Positions 23,535-33,260 of a stretch of DNA of 64,000 nucleotides are shown here, in pieces. The notes below the pieces were generated by a model. The model had not been told where the DNA came from and ran no database searches. It saw only the letters and a program-made list of their open reading frames with translations. The position numbers and the translations under genes were made by a program. Within the stretch, counting starts at the first letter, position 1, and each line of letters opens with the position of its first letter. Origin of the DNA: UBA1020 sp964520495 (GTDB lineage Bacteria > Patescibacteriota > Saccharimonadia > Saccharimonadales > Saccharimonadaceae); contig CAZFMZ010000001.1 of NCBI GenBank assembly GCA_964520495.1, positions 248,001 to 312,000 of the forward strand, read 5' to 3'.

Positions 23535-26162
23535 GTGGCTAAGAAATCCTCGCACCGACGCATGAACGTCTATTCGAACCTGTCGCATGCCCGTAAGACC
23601 CGCAAGGATCGCCGGTCACGTCAAAAGGCTGAGTATCTGGCCAGTCTCCCCAAACACCCTCTCAAACGCACGATCGCCCGCATGCACCCTAAGCGCATGG
23701 CCACCTTCTGGTTCAGTCGCCAAGGAGGTGTAATGGCGCTGAAAGTATTCGGCGTCGCCGTGTTGCTCTCAGTGCTGTTCGCAGGCGGGCTGTTCGCCTA
23801 CTACCGTAAGGACATCGATCAAATCCGTCCGTCTGAGCTCGCCAAGCGTGTTCAGACGACGGTCACCCGTTACTATGACCGTAACGACAAGCTGCTGTGG
23901 GAAGACAAGGGGGATGGTAACTACAAGTTAGTGGTGGCTGATGAGGACATCGCCAAATCCATGAAACAGGCGACGATTGCGATCGAGGACAAAGACTTCT
24001 ACGCCCACCAAGGTGTCAGTCCGACCGCTCTGGTGCGGGCCGCTGTCAACAACTCACAAGGAGAGTCGACTCAGGGTGGCTCAACGCTGACGCAACAATT
24101 AGTAAAGCAGGTCTTCTTCGCCGATGAGGCGGCCGACCGGGGCTTCGGTGGCATCCCGCGCAAGATCAAGGAAGTTATCCTGGCTATCGAGGTCGAACGC
24201 ATGTACGAAAAAGAGCAGATTCTGACGCTCTACCTGAACGAATCACCCTATGGCGGACGACGTAATGGCGTCGAGTCGGCAGCTCAGACGTATTTCGGCA
24301 CGACCGCCAAAGAACTGACAGTTTCTCAGTCAGCCCTTCTCGCCGCAATTCCTAACCAGCCAGGTCTGTATGACCCTTACAATACCGCAGGACATGAGGC
24401 GTTGATCAAGCGACAGCACCGCGTACTCGACAATATGGTCAGCCAGCGCTTCATCACACAGAAGCAGGCTGATGCGGCCAAGAAGGAGCCAATCCTTGAT
24501 ACCATCAAACCGGAGTCGGCCCAATACAGGAACCTGAAAGCCCCGCACTTCGTTCAGATGGTACGAAGTGAATTAGAGCGAAAACTCGGCAAGGCGACGG
24601 TGGGACGTGGCGGCCTGGTCGTGAAGACGACGATTGATTTACGTATCCAGAATAAGCTACAGCAAGAAATGGATGAGATGTTCGGCTCATACTATCCTAG
24701 CTTTGCTGGTTTCAGTAATGGTGCCGGCACGATAGAAGATGTGAAAACTGGACAGATTCTGGCCATGATCGGCAGTCGGGACTTCAATCATCCAGGCTTC
24801 GGTCAGGACAACGCCGCCGCCGCGTTCATCCAACCCGGCTCTTCTATCAAGCCATTGGTGTACGCCCAGCTGTTCCAGGATAAAGGCGAAGACGCCCAGA
24901 ACTTCGGTAGCGGTTCAGTGTTGTCCGATGTGCCAGTCGACATATCTGGCTATAAACCGCAGAATGCTGACGGCAAGTTCCGTGGCAATATCAACCTTCG
25001 TCGCAGTTTAGCGCTCTCCCGTAACATACCGGCCATCAAGGCAATGCAGGTGAACGGCGTTGAACCGACCCTCAAGACGATCAGGGCGATGGGCAATAAG
25101 TTCTACTGTACCCAAGGCGCTGAGAAAGAAGCCGGATTATCGTCGGCCATCGGTGGTTGTGGTACTCGCATGATTGACCATGCCAATGCAATCGCCTCAC
25201 TGGCCCGTGGCGGCGTCTATATGCCCACCAGCACCGTATTGGAAGTGAAGAACAGTAGTGGTGATGTCCTTGAGGAGTATAAGAAAGAATCAAAACGCAT
25301 CATCGACGCGCAGTCGGCCTATATCGTCACTGACATCCTGGGTGATTCGAACGCCCGACTCGGCCTGTTCGGTCGTAGCATCACGCCAGAATCGGACGCT
25401 GCCGGTGTCAAGATCGCCGTTAAGACCGGCACCAGTGACAAGAACCGCCAACCGAAAGATATCTGGACCGTCGGCTATACGCCCTCACTTTCTGGGGCTG
25501 TCTGGCTCGGTAATCCAGACACGACCCCGTTAGTGAATGGTAACTCGTCTATTCCGGCCCAGGTGCTCGACCCGGTCATGGCGTACGCCAGCCAGATTTA
25601 TCAGAAAGATGGGAAGGCCAAGACCTCCGATTGGTTCACGGCCCCCCGCGGCATTCAGACTATCAATGGTGAGCTGTTTCCCTCCTGGTACAATAAGGCG
25701 AAGTCTCAGACTGGCGTGAAGATGACATTCGACAGGGTGTCACGTAAGATTGCAACCGACTGTACGCCTGGTCCTGCCCGCATCGAGCTGACCGTCATCA
25801 AGACGACGGATCCTATCACTAAGAACGCCGTCTACCTGGCACCTGACGGCTACGACGCGTCACAGGAAGACGACGTACATAGCTGTAACGATGCTAAGCC
25901 GCGGATCCTCGGCATCACCATCGACGGTAACACCATCAGTGTCCGTGTCTCGAAGGGCACGCACGCCCTTGAATCGCTCAACATCAACGTGGGAAGTGAG
26001 AACGTTGCAACCCTCAATGTCAGCGGCAGTGGCACGTACACCACTAGCTATAATTTCAAAGATGACGCGACGGTGTCCGCGACTCTCCAGGATACCGCGT
26101 TTTACACGGCGAGCGCCAGTGAGCCCTACAAGGACTCTGGCAAAAAGAACGACGACGATTAA
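23535..26162 (+). CDS. Class A penicillin-binding protein (PBP1a type)
   Basis: 875 aa, bifunctional peptidoglycan synthase. A strongly basic cytoplasmic segment of about 65 residues is followed by one membrane helix (67-90), a GT51 transglycosylase domain (AIEDKDFYAHQG and GGSTLTQQLVK), then a transpeptidase domain with SSIK (catalytic Ser), SRN and KTGTS motifs, and a C-terminal Ig-like or Ser/Thr-rich extension ending in GKKNDDD. The start is GTG 23535; the basic leader may begin at ATG 23562 instead. No Shine-Dalgarno site is seen. Its stop interlocks with that of the opposite PIN/TRAM gene (TTAA). Confidence 0.95.
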   Translation: MAKKSSHRRMNVYSNLSHARKTRKDRRSRQKAEYLASLPKHPLKRTIARMHPKRMATFWFSRQGGVMALKVFGVAVLLSVLFAGGLFAYYRKDIDQIRPSELAKRVQTTVTRYYDRNDKLLWEDKGDGNYKLVVADEDIAKSMKQATIAIEDKDFYAHQGVSPTALVRAAVNNSQGESTQGGSTLTQQLVKQVFFADEAADRGFGGIPRKIKEVILAIEVERMYEKEQILTLYLNESPYGGRRNGVESAAQTYFGTTAKELTVSQSALLAAIPNQPGLYDPYNTAGHEALIKRQHRVLDNMVSQRFITQKQADAAKKEPILDTIKPESAQYRNLKAPHFVQMVRSELERKLGKATVGRGGLVVKTTIDLRIQNKLQQEMDEMFGSYYPSFAGFSNGAGTIEDVKTGQILAMIGSRDFNHPGFGQDNAAAAFIQPGSSIKPLVYAQLFQDKGEDAQNFGSGSVLSDVPVDISGYKPQNADGKFRGNINLRRSLALSRNIPAIKAMQVNGVEPTLKTIRAMGNKFYCTQGAEKEAGLSSAIGGCGTRMIDHANAIASLARGGVYMPTSTVLEVKNSSGDVLEEYKKESKRIIDAQSAYIVTDILGDSNARLGLFGRSITPESDAAGVKIAVKTGTSDKNRQPKDIWTVGYTPSLSGAVWLGNPDTTPLVNGNSSIPAQVLDPVMAYASQIYQKDGKAKTSDWFTAPRGIQTINGELFPSWYNKAKSQTGVKMTFDRVSRKIATDCTPGPARIELTVIKTTDPITKNAVYLAPDGYDASQEDDVHSCNDAKPRILGITIDGNTISVRVSKGTHALESLNINVGSENVATLNVSGSGTYTTSYNFKDDATVSATLQDTAFYTASASEPYKDSGKKNDDD

Positions 26163-27169
26163 GTCGTCTTGTCGCCGGACTGGGAATTGACGAGATCTAT
26201 CAGGCTGTCTTCGACGGTACGTTTCTGCCGAGTGTTGCGACGACGAGGTTTCTGCGTACGCTCTGGTGATTCCGCATGCTGATTCGCGCTGGCGGGCTGG
26301 GCAGACGATGGTGTTTTCTCCGAACTAGGCTCGGTGTTGACTGCTGTTTTTTCAGTCGGCTGCTTACCCTGCCGTTTCGCGCGACTGGCCGGCTTTCGCC
26401 CTGTGCTGCGAGACGACTGCTTGGCCTGTTTGTCTGCGCCGTCGTTGCCACGTTCTTCGGCTGATGGTTCAGCTTTTTCATCTGCCTTGGCCAGCTTGGC
26501 GAACATCATGCGACCAGCAGCGGTTTGCAAGCTGCGAATAAATTCGACCTCGACGATCTTGCCTAAGTGCTTCGCAGCCCGTTCAACCACCACCATTGTG
26601 CCGTCGGCAAGATAGCCGACCGCCTGATGCGCGTCCTGCCCTTTCTGCTGCAAGCTGATACTGACCGACTCGCCAGGCAGGAAGGCCATCCGTATGCTTT
26701 GAGCCAGCTCGTTCAGGTTAAGGACCTCCAGGCCGTTGGCTTTGGCGACTTTGTTCAAATTGAAGTCAATCGTGCAGATAGCCCCGTGCGACAGCTTGGC
26801 GAGTTCCACCAAGCGCTCGTCGACGCCTCCTGTCAGGCTGTCGTCGTCATGGATTTCGACTTTGACGTTGGTCATGGCGCGTAGCTCGCTGATGACATCT
26901 AAACCGTGGCGCGCCCTAGTGCGCTTATCACTATCAGCCTGGTCAGCCAGAAGCTGCAGCTCGGCCACGACGCTCTTCGGGATCACGAGCCGTTCCGGGA
27001 TGAAACCTGTTCGTGCGGCGGTCAGAATTCGGCCGTCCATCAACGCGGATGTGTCAATTAAGATCGGTTTGACTCCCGTTGCCAGCTTGCGCGAGGCTGG
27101 GTTTTTAGCGATAAGATATTGCAGCTGGATAATGGCAACTACGACCAGGATGATGAGGATATATTCCAT
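26159..27169 (-). CDS. Membrane-anchored PIN/TRAM-domain nuclease (YacL-like)
   Basis: 336 aa. An N-terminal membrane helix (MEYILIILVVVAIIQLQYLI) is followed by a PIN nuclease domain with acidic residues in LIDTSALMDGR, VVAELQLL, VDERLVEL and CTIDFNLN. A TRAM RNA-binding domain (about 165-225, LPGESVSISLQQKG, GTMVVVERA) comes next, then about 100 disordered, basic and Ser/Pro-rich residues. The extreme C terminus reads TVEDSLIDLVNSQ and matches the NusA tail in this window. clpC-radA-yacL neighbourhood is conserved in Firmicutes and here follows radA by 22 nt. An RNase role is inferred from the family. Confidence 0.9.
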   Translation of the reverse strand: MEYILIILVVVAIIQLQYLIAKNPASRKLATGVKPILIDTSALMDGRILTAARTGFIPERLVIPKSVVAELQLLADQADSDKRTRARHGLDVISELRAMTNVKVEIHDDDSLTGGVDERLVELAKLSHGAICTIDFNLNKVAKANGLEVLNLNELAQSIRMAFLPGESVSISLQQKGQDAHQAVGYLADGTMVVVERAAKHLGKIVEVEFIRSLQTAAGRMMFAKLAKADEKAEPSAEERGNDGADKQAKQSSRSTGRKPASRAKRQGKQPTEKTAVNTEPSSEKTPSSAQPASANQHAESPERTQKPRRRNTRQKRTVEDSLIDLVNSQSGDKTT

Positions 27170-27191
27170 GAATGTTCTTTCGTTTATTACG

Positions 27192-28541
27192 TTATTTCAG
27201 ATAACCGATCAATGCGTGCCGTAGGTCACTCACAGGTGTGGTGACACCTGCCGTGCGGGCTGAGGATGGACCGATAGCGGTCGTAAAGCCTAGTTTCTTG
27301 GCTTCCGCCACGCGACGCTCAGTCGAAGTTACCGACCGGATCTCGCCGCCAAGCCCGACTTCTCCGAAGACCACGGTCTGCTCATCGAGTTTGCGCTCGG
27401 CTGCGGCGCTGGCGATAGCCATACAGATGGCCAGATCAGCTGCCGGGTCGATGACTTTCAGGCCACCGACGACGTTGATAAAGATATCTTTGTCCGATAA
27501 GTTCAGTTTAGTCCGCCGTTCGATGACCGCGATGAGTAGGTTGAGGCGATTCAGATCGAAGCCGCTGCTCGTCCGTTTAGGATACCCGAAGCTAGTCGGA
27601 TTGACAAGCGCTTGGATCTCAACCAGAAGTGGTCGGGTACCTTCCATCGTAGCGAGTACGACCGACCCATCGGCGTTCTGCCGCTCCGCCAGCAACGCGG
27701 CGGAGGGATTCTCGACGACGGCGAGGCCCTTCTCTTTCATTTCGAAGATTGCGGCTTCACTGGTTGAGCCATATCGGTTCTTGACCGCTCGGACGATTTT
27801 GAACCCTCCATACCGGTCGCCTTCGAACTGGAGCACCACGTCGACCAAGTGCTCCAACACTTTCGGGCCAGCAATACTGCCCTCTTTGGTGACATGTCCG
27901 ACCAGGATGACGGCAGCCCCTGATTGCTTAGCCGCTCGGATGACCGCATTGGAAGAGTTGGTAATCTGACTGACACTGCCCGGGGCGCTGGTAATCTCAT
28001 CAAGGCTCAAGGTTTGCACGGAGTCAATTATGACCAGTCGGTATTTGCCGGCGCGGATAGTCGCGGCGATATCGTCGGCGCTGGTACTGGAGACGAAGTC
28101 AAGTGATTCGCTTCGTTCGGCACCGAGGCGTATGGCCCGTAGCTTTACCTGCTGGGCGCTTTCCTCGCCGCTGACATAGAGTACGGTGGCGTCGTGGGCG
28201 ACCGACGCGGCTACTTGGAGGAGAAGGGTGCTCTTACCAATACCAGGCTGGCCTGCCAGCAACATCACGCCGCCGGGTAGGATGCCGCCGCCCAGCACCG
28301 CGTCCAGGTCGGCGACGCCACTCGAAAGGCGGGCCGAAAGCGCCTTGTCATTAATCGTGCCAATCGGCTGCACCGTGAGCGTCTTGCCCGATGTCGCACT
28401 ACGCGCCAGCGGCGACGCACCGGAAGAGACCGTTTCCTCGACAAGTGTGTTCCATTCCCCACAGTTTTCACAGCGGCCCGTCCATTTCGGGTATTGAGCG
28501 GCGCAGTTCGTGCAGACGAACTTCGTTTTAGATTTTGCCAT
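27192..28541 (-). CDS. radA: DNA repair protein RadA
   Basis: 449 aa, branch migration ATPase of recombination. The N-terminal zinc finger is intact (CTNC at 10-13 and CENC at 24-27), in contrast to other zinc sites in this genome. It has Walker A GQPGIGKSTLL, the RadA-specific KNRYG motif, and a Lon-protease-like C-terminal domain (GGLKVIDPAADLAI). It is the third gene of the clpC operon, 9 nt after the HExxH gene. Confidence 0.97.
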   Translation of the reverse strand: MAKSKTKFVCTNCAAQYPKWTGRCENCGEWNTLVEETVSSGASPLARSATSGKTLTVQPIGTINDKALSARLSSGVADLDAVLGGGILPGGVMLLAGQPGIGKSTLLLQVAASVAHDATVLYVSGEESAQQVKLRAIRLGAERSESLDFVSSTSADDIAATIRAGKYRLVIIDSVQTLSLDEITSAPGSVSQITNSSNAVIRAAKQSGAAVILVGHVTKEGSIAGPKVLEHLVDVVLQFEGDRYGGFKIVRAVKNRYGSTSEAAIFEMKEKGLAVVENPSAALLAERQNADGSVVLATMEGTRPLLVEIQALVNPTSFGYPKRTSSGFDLNRLNLLIAVIERRTKLNLSDKDIFINVVGGLKVIDPAADLAICMAIASAAAERKLDEQTVVFGEVGLGGEIRSVTSTERRVAEAKKLGFTTAIGPSSARTAGVTTPVSDLRHALIGYLK

Positions 28542-28550
28542 TAGCTCCCA

Positions 28551-29540
28551 TTATAACGTAGGCACGGCCTCAAGGTTACTATCCAAGCTGCGGTTCAGGC
28601 CGGCTGACTCGGCGTTGATCGCGTCCAGACGGGCGAGCAATGACTGGTAGGTAACGATATCGCTTTCGATAGCCTGCTTACTTGCCTCAAGCTGCTGCTG
28701 CCGGGAATTCAGGCGAGCCAGTTCGGCTTCAAACTCGGCTTGAGTAGTGAATCCGCCGGGTTGGCGGGCGCGTTGGTTAAACTCATCGACCTCGCGGTTG
28801 AGCTGACGAACACCCTCGTTATACGACACTGTAGCCTGGTTGATGGAAGTAACCAGTGAATCTATTCTCGCCGCTAATGCCCGGGCCTCGCGTGACAGTT
28901 CATCGAATACGGCTTCGACCTCAGCGTGAAGCTTGGCGAGGGCCTGGCGGTCAGTGAAAAAACGAGCGTAATGTTCTTCCAGTTCGTCGCCGATAGCAAG
29001 GAATTCGGTACCGATGATGGAATGGAGCTCGTTGAGCGATTCGCCTGGCTGGGTGCGCTCATAATACGCCATCCGCTCCGTCAGGCTATCAGACGAAAGA
29101 CGGCTATACGCATCTTCCAGCAGCGGTCGCAGGCGGTCTTTTTCGGCTTGTGACATCCGTTCATAAGCCGCATGTAGCATTTCGTGCGCGGCCGTGACGG
29201 TCTTGATGCCGTCGAGACGCTGATCGGTTATATCATAGATATAGATGCGCCGGGCGGAATAACAGCCCAGAATCGGACTACCCGGTTCCCTCCGCTCACA
29301 GCTACGATTAAAGTCATCTTTCGATTGAACGACCGGACGGGACGCATAAAACATGAAGGTACCGTCCTGCGTCATGCCAGCGTCACGGGCAATCTGACGA
29401 ATCTGGGCTGTCGGCTGATACTGGTGATACGAAACCGCATCGACCACCCACTGCCTGGACTGCCACAACCATAAAGATCCAACGATTAAGAGGCCGGCAA
29501 GTAGCCAGCTGGTGTACGAACTAGCTCTCGTGCGTGACAT
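28551..29540 (-). CDS. Membrane-anchored HExxH protein, putative zinc metallopeptidase
   Basis: 329 aa, family not recognised. One N-terminal membrane helix (12-27) predicts an exported body. Residues 116-126 read TAAHEMLHAAY, a zinc-peptidase HExxH motif; a Glu at 171 or 179 could be the third ligand. Two cysteines (81, 93) may pair. Residues about 185-320 are a long coiled coil. It overlaps the end of clpC by 20 nt and lies just before radA. The peptidase activity is inferred from the motif only. In Firmicutes this operon position is not occupied by such a gene. Confidence 0.75.
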   Translation of the reverse strand: MSRTRASSYTSWLLAGLLIVGSLWLWQSRQWVVDAVSYHQYQPTAQIRQIARDAGMTQDGTFMFYASRPVVQSKDDFNRSCERREPGSPILGCYSARRIYIYDITDQRLDGIKTVTAAHEMLHAAYERMSQAEKDRLRPLLEDAYSRLSSDSLTERMAYYERTQPGESLNELHSIIGTEFLAIGDELEEHYARFFTDRQALAKLHAEVEAVFDELSREARALAARIDSLVTSINQATVSYNEGVRQLNREVDEFNQRARQPGGFTTQAEFEAELARLNSRQQQLEASKQAIESDIVTYQSLLARLDAINAESAGLNRSLDSNLEAVPTL

Positions 29541-31995
29541 GCAGCGATACTGCGCCTTTCGCCGCCCGGGCCGTCAGAACCGTTCCCTTCCCATACTCGC
29601 CCGACAGGATGCCGTCGGCGATGGCATGTTCGAGTTCATCCTGAAGCGCTCGCCTGAGCGGGCGGGCTCCGTATTTTTCGTCGAATCCTTTGCTGATGAT
29701 CTGCCGTTTCGCTCCCGGGGTCACAACAAGGTGGATGCCTTGCCGTATCAGCCGCTCACCTAGTTCGGCTACCAGGTTATTAAAGATGACTCCGACCTGC
29801 TTGCGCGTCAATGCCCGGAACGTGACGATAGCGTCGAATCGGTTGATCAGCTCTGGTCGCATCATTTTACGTAGCGCTTCCGTGGCATGCTGAGCGTTCT
29901 GTGCGTGCGCGACGTCTAATTCACGTTCGTCCGAGCGAGTCGCGGCATGAAAACCGAGTGACGATTCACGCTGCATCGCTTCGGCACCAAGGTTACTTGT
30001 CAGTATGATAATGGTATTGGTGAAATCGACCTTGCGCCCCTTGGCATCGGTCAACGCCCCATCCTCGAGCAGTTGCAGCAGTAGCTGAAAGACGTCGGGA
30101 TGGGCCTTCTCTATCTCATCGAATAGTACGACACTATAGGGCTGCCGACGGATTTTGTCCGTCAACTGACCACCGTCGTCGTAGCCGACGTAACCAGCCG
30201 GCGCTCCTAGCAATCTGGCTGTATTGTGGCGTTCGCCGAATTCACTCATGTCAATCTTAATGAGGGCATCGTCGCTTCCGAACACCTCACGGGCCAGTAC
30301 ACGCGCCAGCTCAGTCTTGCCGACACCGGTCGGACCCATGAAGATGAACGAGCCGATCGGTCGGTTCGTAGAGGCGACACCGCTCCGGGATCGACGCACC
30401 GCCTGGGCGACCTTTGAGACCGCTTCGTCTTGACCGACGATGAACTTCGACAGATGTCGTTCGAGCGACCGCAACATGCCGGCCTCAGATTTCTGCACCC
30501 TGGTTACCGGAATGCCAGTCATGACTGAGATCGCATGAGCCACATGATCCTCCGTCAAGATGATCGGTGTCTTATTCTCGTGCTTTTCTTTCAATTCCTC
30601 AAGCTTCTCGCCGAGTTGGACCGAGCGAGTCTTGTAGAGCGCCGCTCGTTCATAATCCTCAGCCGCCACGGCTTCATCCATCTTCTCGTTCAGGTTTTTC
30701 AGCTGCCGCATATAATCACGCACCTTACTCGGCTTATTGTCGCCTTTGACGCGGGTCAATGCCGCCGCTTCATCAATGACGTCAATCGCTTTGTCAGGCA
30801 TATAACGTTCGGATACGTAGCGGTCGGCCAGATAGACTGCCGTCTCAATCACCTCATCGCTGATGGCTACCCCGTGATGTGATTCATAATAGGGTTTGAG
30901 TCCTTTGACGATAGCCAGGGTGTCTTTCAAGGATGGCTCAGGTACCGTGATCGCCTGGAACCGACGCTCAAGCGCACTGTCCTTTTCGATATGCTTGCGG
31001 TACTCGTCTAGTGTCGTCGCGCCAATCAGATGGAGCTCACCGCGAGCCAAGGCTGGCTTCAGCATGTTTGCGGCGTCGAGCGCTCCTTCGGCCGCACCGG
31101 CTCCTACCAATAGGTGAAGCTCATCGATGAAGACGATGACGTTCTTTTGTTCGGTAAGCTCACTGATGACCTTCTTGAGCCGTTCCTCAAATTCGCCTCG
31201 ATATTTCGTGCCTGCAATCATGGCTGCAAGATCGAGCTGTATCACCCGCTTATCAAGCAGGTAGTCGGGCACGTCCTCGCGGGCGATACGTTGAGCCAAC
31301 CCTTCCACGATAGCCGTCTTGCCGACACCAGGCTCACCTATGAGAACAGGATTATTCTTGGTACGACGACTCAGGATTGTGACGAGACGCTCCTGTTGGG
31401 CATCCCGACCGATGACCGGGTCGAGCTTACCGCCACGAGCCCTCGTGGTCAGATCGGTCCCGAACGTTTCAAGCGCCCCGCTCCGCTTCTGCTTTCGTGG
31501 AGTTTCCGTTTGTACCGAATCACTATCATGGAAAGCGTTATGTTGGCGATCGAAAAAGTCCTCAAGGTCACCCTTCAGCTCGATGACATCGACGTTGAGT
31601 TCACGCAACAGAGCGGTCGCGCGCGCGCTTTTCTGCGACAAGATACTGTAAAGGATATGTTCCGTACCCAAGTAATCCTGGTGAAATTCCTGGGCAATCT
31701 CCCATCCCATCTTCAGGGTCAACTTCGCCGTTTCACTCATTCCAAGCACACCCGTCGTAATCATGATATTGCGCGGGCTCAGGTTCAAGGCTAACTCAGC
31801 ACGCTCAAGGGTGACATGGGCATCTGCCAGCATCTTCGCCCCCACCGAGGAACCTTGTGCCAACACTCCCAATAACAGATGCTCGGTACCAATATAGGCA
31901 CTGCCGTAGCCGCGCGCGATGGCGTTCGCGTGCTGCAGGCTGGTCTTAGCGTTGTCCGTCAGCCTGGGTACGAATTCTGCGAAATCGTCAGCCAT
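29521..31995 (-). CDS. clpC: ATP-dependent Clp protease ATP-binding subunit ClpC
   Basis: 824 aa Hsp100 unfoldase. It has two N-terminal Clp repeats (1-145), AAA1 with Walker A GEPGVGKTAIVEG, a UVR/middle domain (about 425-465), and AAA2 with GPTGVGKTELARV. The loop with SLGF (after QRES) is the hydrophobic tripeptide type that docks onto ClpP. Start ATG 31995; AGGAGG lies 14 nt upstream, an unusually long spacing. A CIRCE operator overlaps the promoter. First gene of clpC-HExxH-radA-PIN/TRAM. Confidence 0.97.
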   Translation of the reverse strand: MADDFAEFVPRLTDNAKTSLQHANAIARGYGSAYIGTEHLLLGVLAQGSSVGAKMLADAHVTLERAELALNLSPRNIMITTGVLGMSETAKLTLKMGWEIAQEFHQDYLGTEHILYSILSQKSARATALLRELNVDVIELKGDLEDFFDRQHNAFHDSDSVQTETPRKQKRSGALETFGTDLTTRARGGKLDPVIGRDAQQERLVTILSRRTKNNPVLIGEPGVGKTAIVEGLAQRIAREDVPDYLLDKRVIQLDLAAMIAGTKYRGEFEERLKKVISELTEQKNVIVFIDELHLLVGAGAAEGALDAANMLKPALARGELHLIGATTLDEYRKHIEKDSALERRFQAITVPEPSLKDTLAIVKGLKPYYESHHGVAISDEVIETAVYLADRYVSERYMPDKAIDVIDEAAALTRVKGDNKPSKVRDYMRQLKNLNEKMDEAVAAEDYERAALYKTRSVQLGEKLEELKEKHENKTPIILTEDHVAHAISVMTGIPVTRVQKSEAGMLRSLERHLSKFIVGQDEAVSKVAQAVRRSRSGVASTNRPIGSFIFMGPTGVGKTELARVLAREVFGSDDALIKIDMSEFGERHNTARLLGAPAGYVGYDDGGQLTDKIRRQPYSVVLFDEIEKAHPDVFQLLLQLLEDGALTDAKGRKVDFTNTIIILTSNLGAEAMQRESSLGFHAATRSDERELDVAHAQNAQHATEALRKMMRPELINRFDAIVTFRALTRKQVGVIFNNLVAELGERLIRQGIHLVVTPGAKRQIISKGFDEKYGARPLRRALQDELEHAIADGILSGEYGKGTVLTARAAKGAVSLHVTHES

Positions 31996-32058
31996 AATCT
32001 TATTATCATCCTCCTAAGGGCGAAGCGCAAGAGGTCTTCTGTACGCATTCACTATATC

Positions 32059-32087
32059 TATAATAGCAAAACTAGCACTCGCGTCAA
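32059..32087 (-). promoter_or_regulatory. clpC operon promoter
   Basis: TTGACG (32082-32087) lies inside the CIRCE spacer. The -10 is TATTAT or ATTATA at 16-17 bp spacing. The leader is about 55-60 nt. Confidence 0.65.
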
Positions 32088-32098
32088 TGGAGTGCTAG
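32072..32098. promoter_or_regulatory. CIRCE operator at clpC
   Basis: CTAGCACTC, 9 nt, GAGTGCTAG: a perfect inverted repeat, one base per arm from the HrcA consensus at the outer ends. It overlaps the -35 box. Confidence 0.92.
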
Positions 32099-32117
32099 TT
32101 TCTACGGCGCGGTTTTT

Positions 32118-33239
32118 TTATTCGTCGCTCGAATTCAGCGCGTCGAGCAGGCTGTCTTCGATGTTCTTCTTGGGAGACTTCGGCTCAGCTTTCTGTGGCG
32201 TCGCGGTCTCGATGTCGAGTTCATAACCTGTCAAGCGTGAAGCCAAGCGGACGTTCTGACCGGCGCGGCCGATGGCAATCGATTGCTGGTCCTCGTTCAC
32301 GAACACCTTTGCTCGCTTGCTTTCTTCGTCAATCTCAACCCGAACGACTTCGGCTGGGCCGAGCGCTGAACGGATGAACGTATCCGGATCCTCGCTGAAC
32401 GGAATGATATCGATTTTCTCCTGGTCGCCTACTTCATTCATAACGGCCTGAACACGGGTACCATGGCCTCCGACGAAGGTACCAACTGGATCGACTCCTG
32501 GCACGCTTGAGAACACGGCCAATTTCGTGCGGCGACCAGCTTCGCGGGCAATCGCCTTGATTTCAACGGCACCACTCTCCATTTCTGGCACTTCCTGGCG
32601 GAAGAGGAATTCAATGAAGGCCTCGTTGGCGCGGCTCAGAATAAGTTGTGGGCCGCGGTTGTCGCGCTCGATGTCCTTGATGAATACCTTGATACGCGAG
32701 CCGATGCTATAGAATTCACCCTGGATCTGCTCGCTTCCCGGTAGGATACCGACGGCTTTGCCGAGCTCAACGCGCACGACGCGTGGCTCAACCCGCTGAA
32801 CCGTACCAGTCACGATCGTACCGATCTTGTCTTCGTACTCCTCAAGCACGACTTCGCGCTCGGCCTCACGCAGTCGCTGCAGCACAACCTGCTTGGCAGT
32901 CTGGGCGGCGACGCGGCCGAAGCTGGTGACCTGGTGCTCCTCTTCGATAAAGTCACCGAGCACCGCGTCCTTCTTCTCTTTCTTGGCATCCTCGAGGCTG
33001 ATTTCAATCAGGTCGGAGCCGACTTCCTCTACCACCTCACGACGCACGAACACACGGGCGCTGCCGTCATTCACGTTCAGTTCTGCCCGTACGTCCTGGT
33101 CACGTTCACCGTTGTCACGACGCCAGGCAGCCGCGATGGCTTGCTCTATCACGTCCATGACGGTTTCTTCGGGCAGGTTCTTCTCTTCGGCAATCGTCCG
33201 AACGGCGAGCGTCAGTTGTTTGATGTTCAAGTCTTCCAT
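32118..33239 (-). CDS. nusA: Transcription termination/antitermination protein NusA
   Basis: 373 aa. N-terminal polymerase-binding domain, S1 domain (IGTIVTGTVQRVEPRVV), KH1 (VDPVGTFVGGHGTRVQ) and KH2 (SIAIGRAGQNVRLASRL). The long acidic repeats of E. coli NusA are absent; instead it ends KNIEDSLLDALNSSDE, a motif shared with the PIN/TRAM protein. The start is ATG 33239 with AAAGGA upstream. The leader between promoter and start contains a terminator hairpin. Apparently monocistronic: no infB or rimP is adjacent. Confidence 0.97.
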   Translation of the reverse strand: MEDLNIKQLTLAVRTIAEEKNLPEETVMDVIEQAIAAAWRRDNGERDQDVRAELNVNDGSARVFVRREVVEEVGSDLIEISLEDAKKEKKDAVLGDFIEEEHQVTSFGRVAAQTAKQVVLQRLREAEREVVLEEYEDKIGTIVTGTVQRVEPRVVRVELGKAVGILPGSEQIQGEFYSIGSRIKVFIKDIERDNRGPQLILSRANEAFIEFLFRQEVPEMESGAVEIKAIAREAGRRTKLAVFSSVPGVDPVGTFVGGHGTRVQAVMNEVGDQEKIDIIPFSEDPDTFIRSALGPAEVVRVEIDEESKRAKVFVNEDQQSIAIGRAGQNVRLASRLTGYELDIETATPQKAEPKSPKKNIEDSLLDALNSSDE

Positions 33240-33260
33240 ATCGTTCCTTTCAATGTTATG

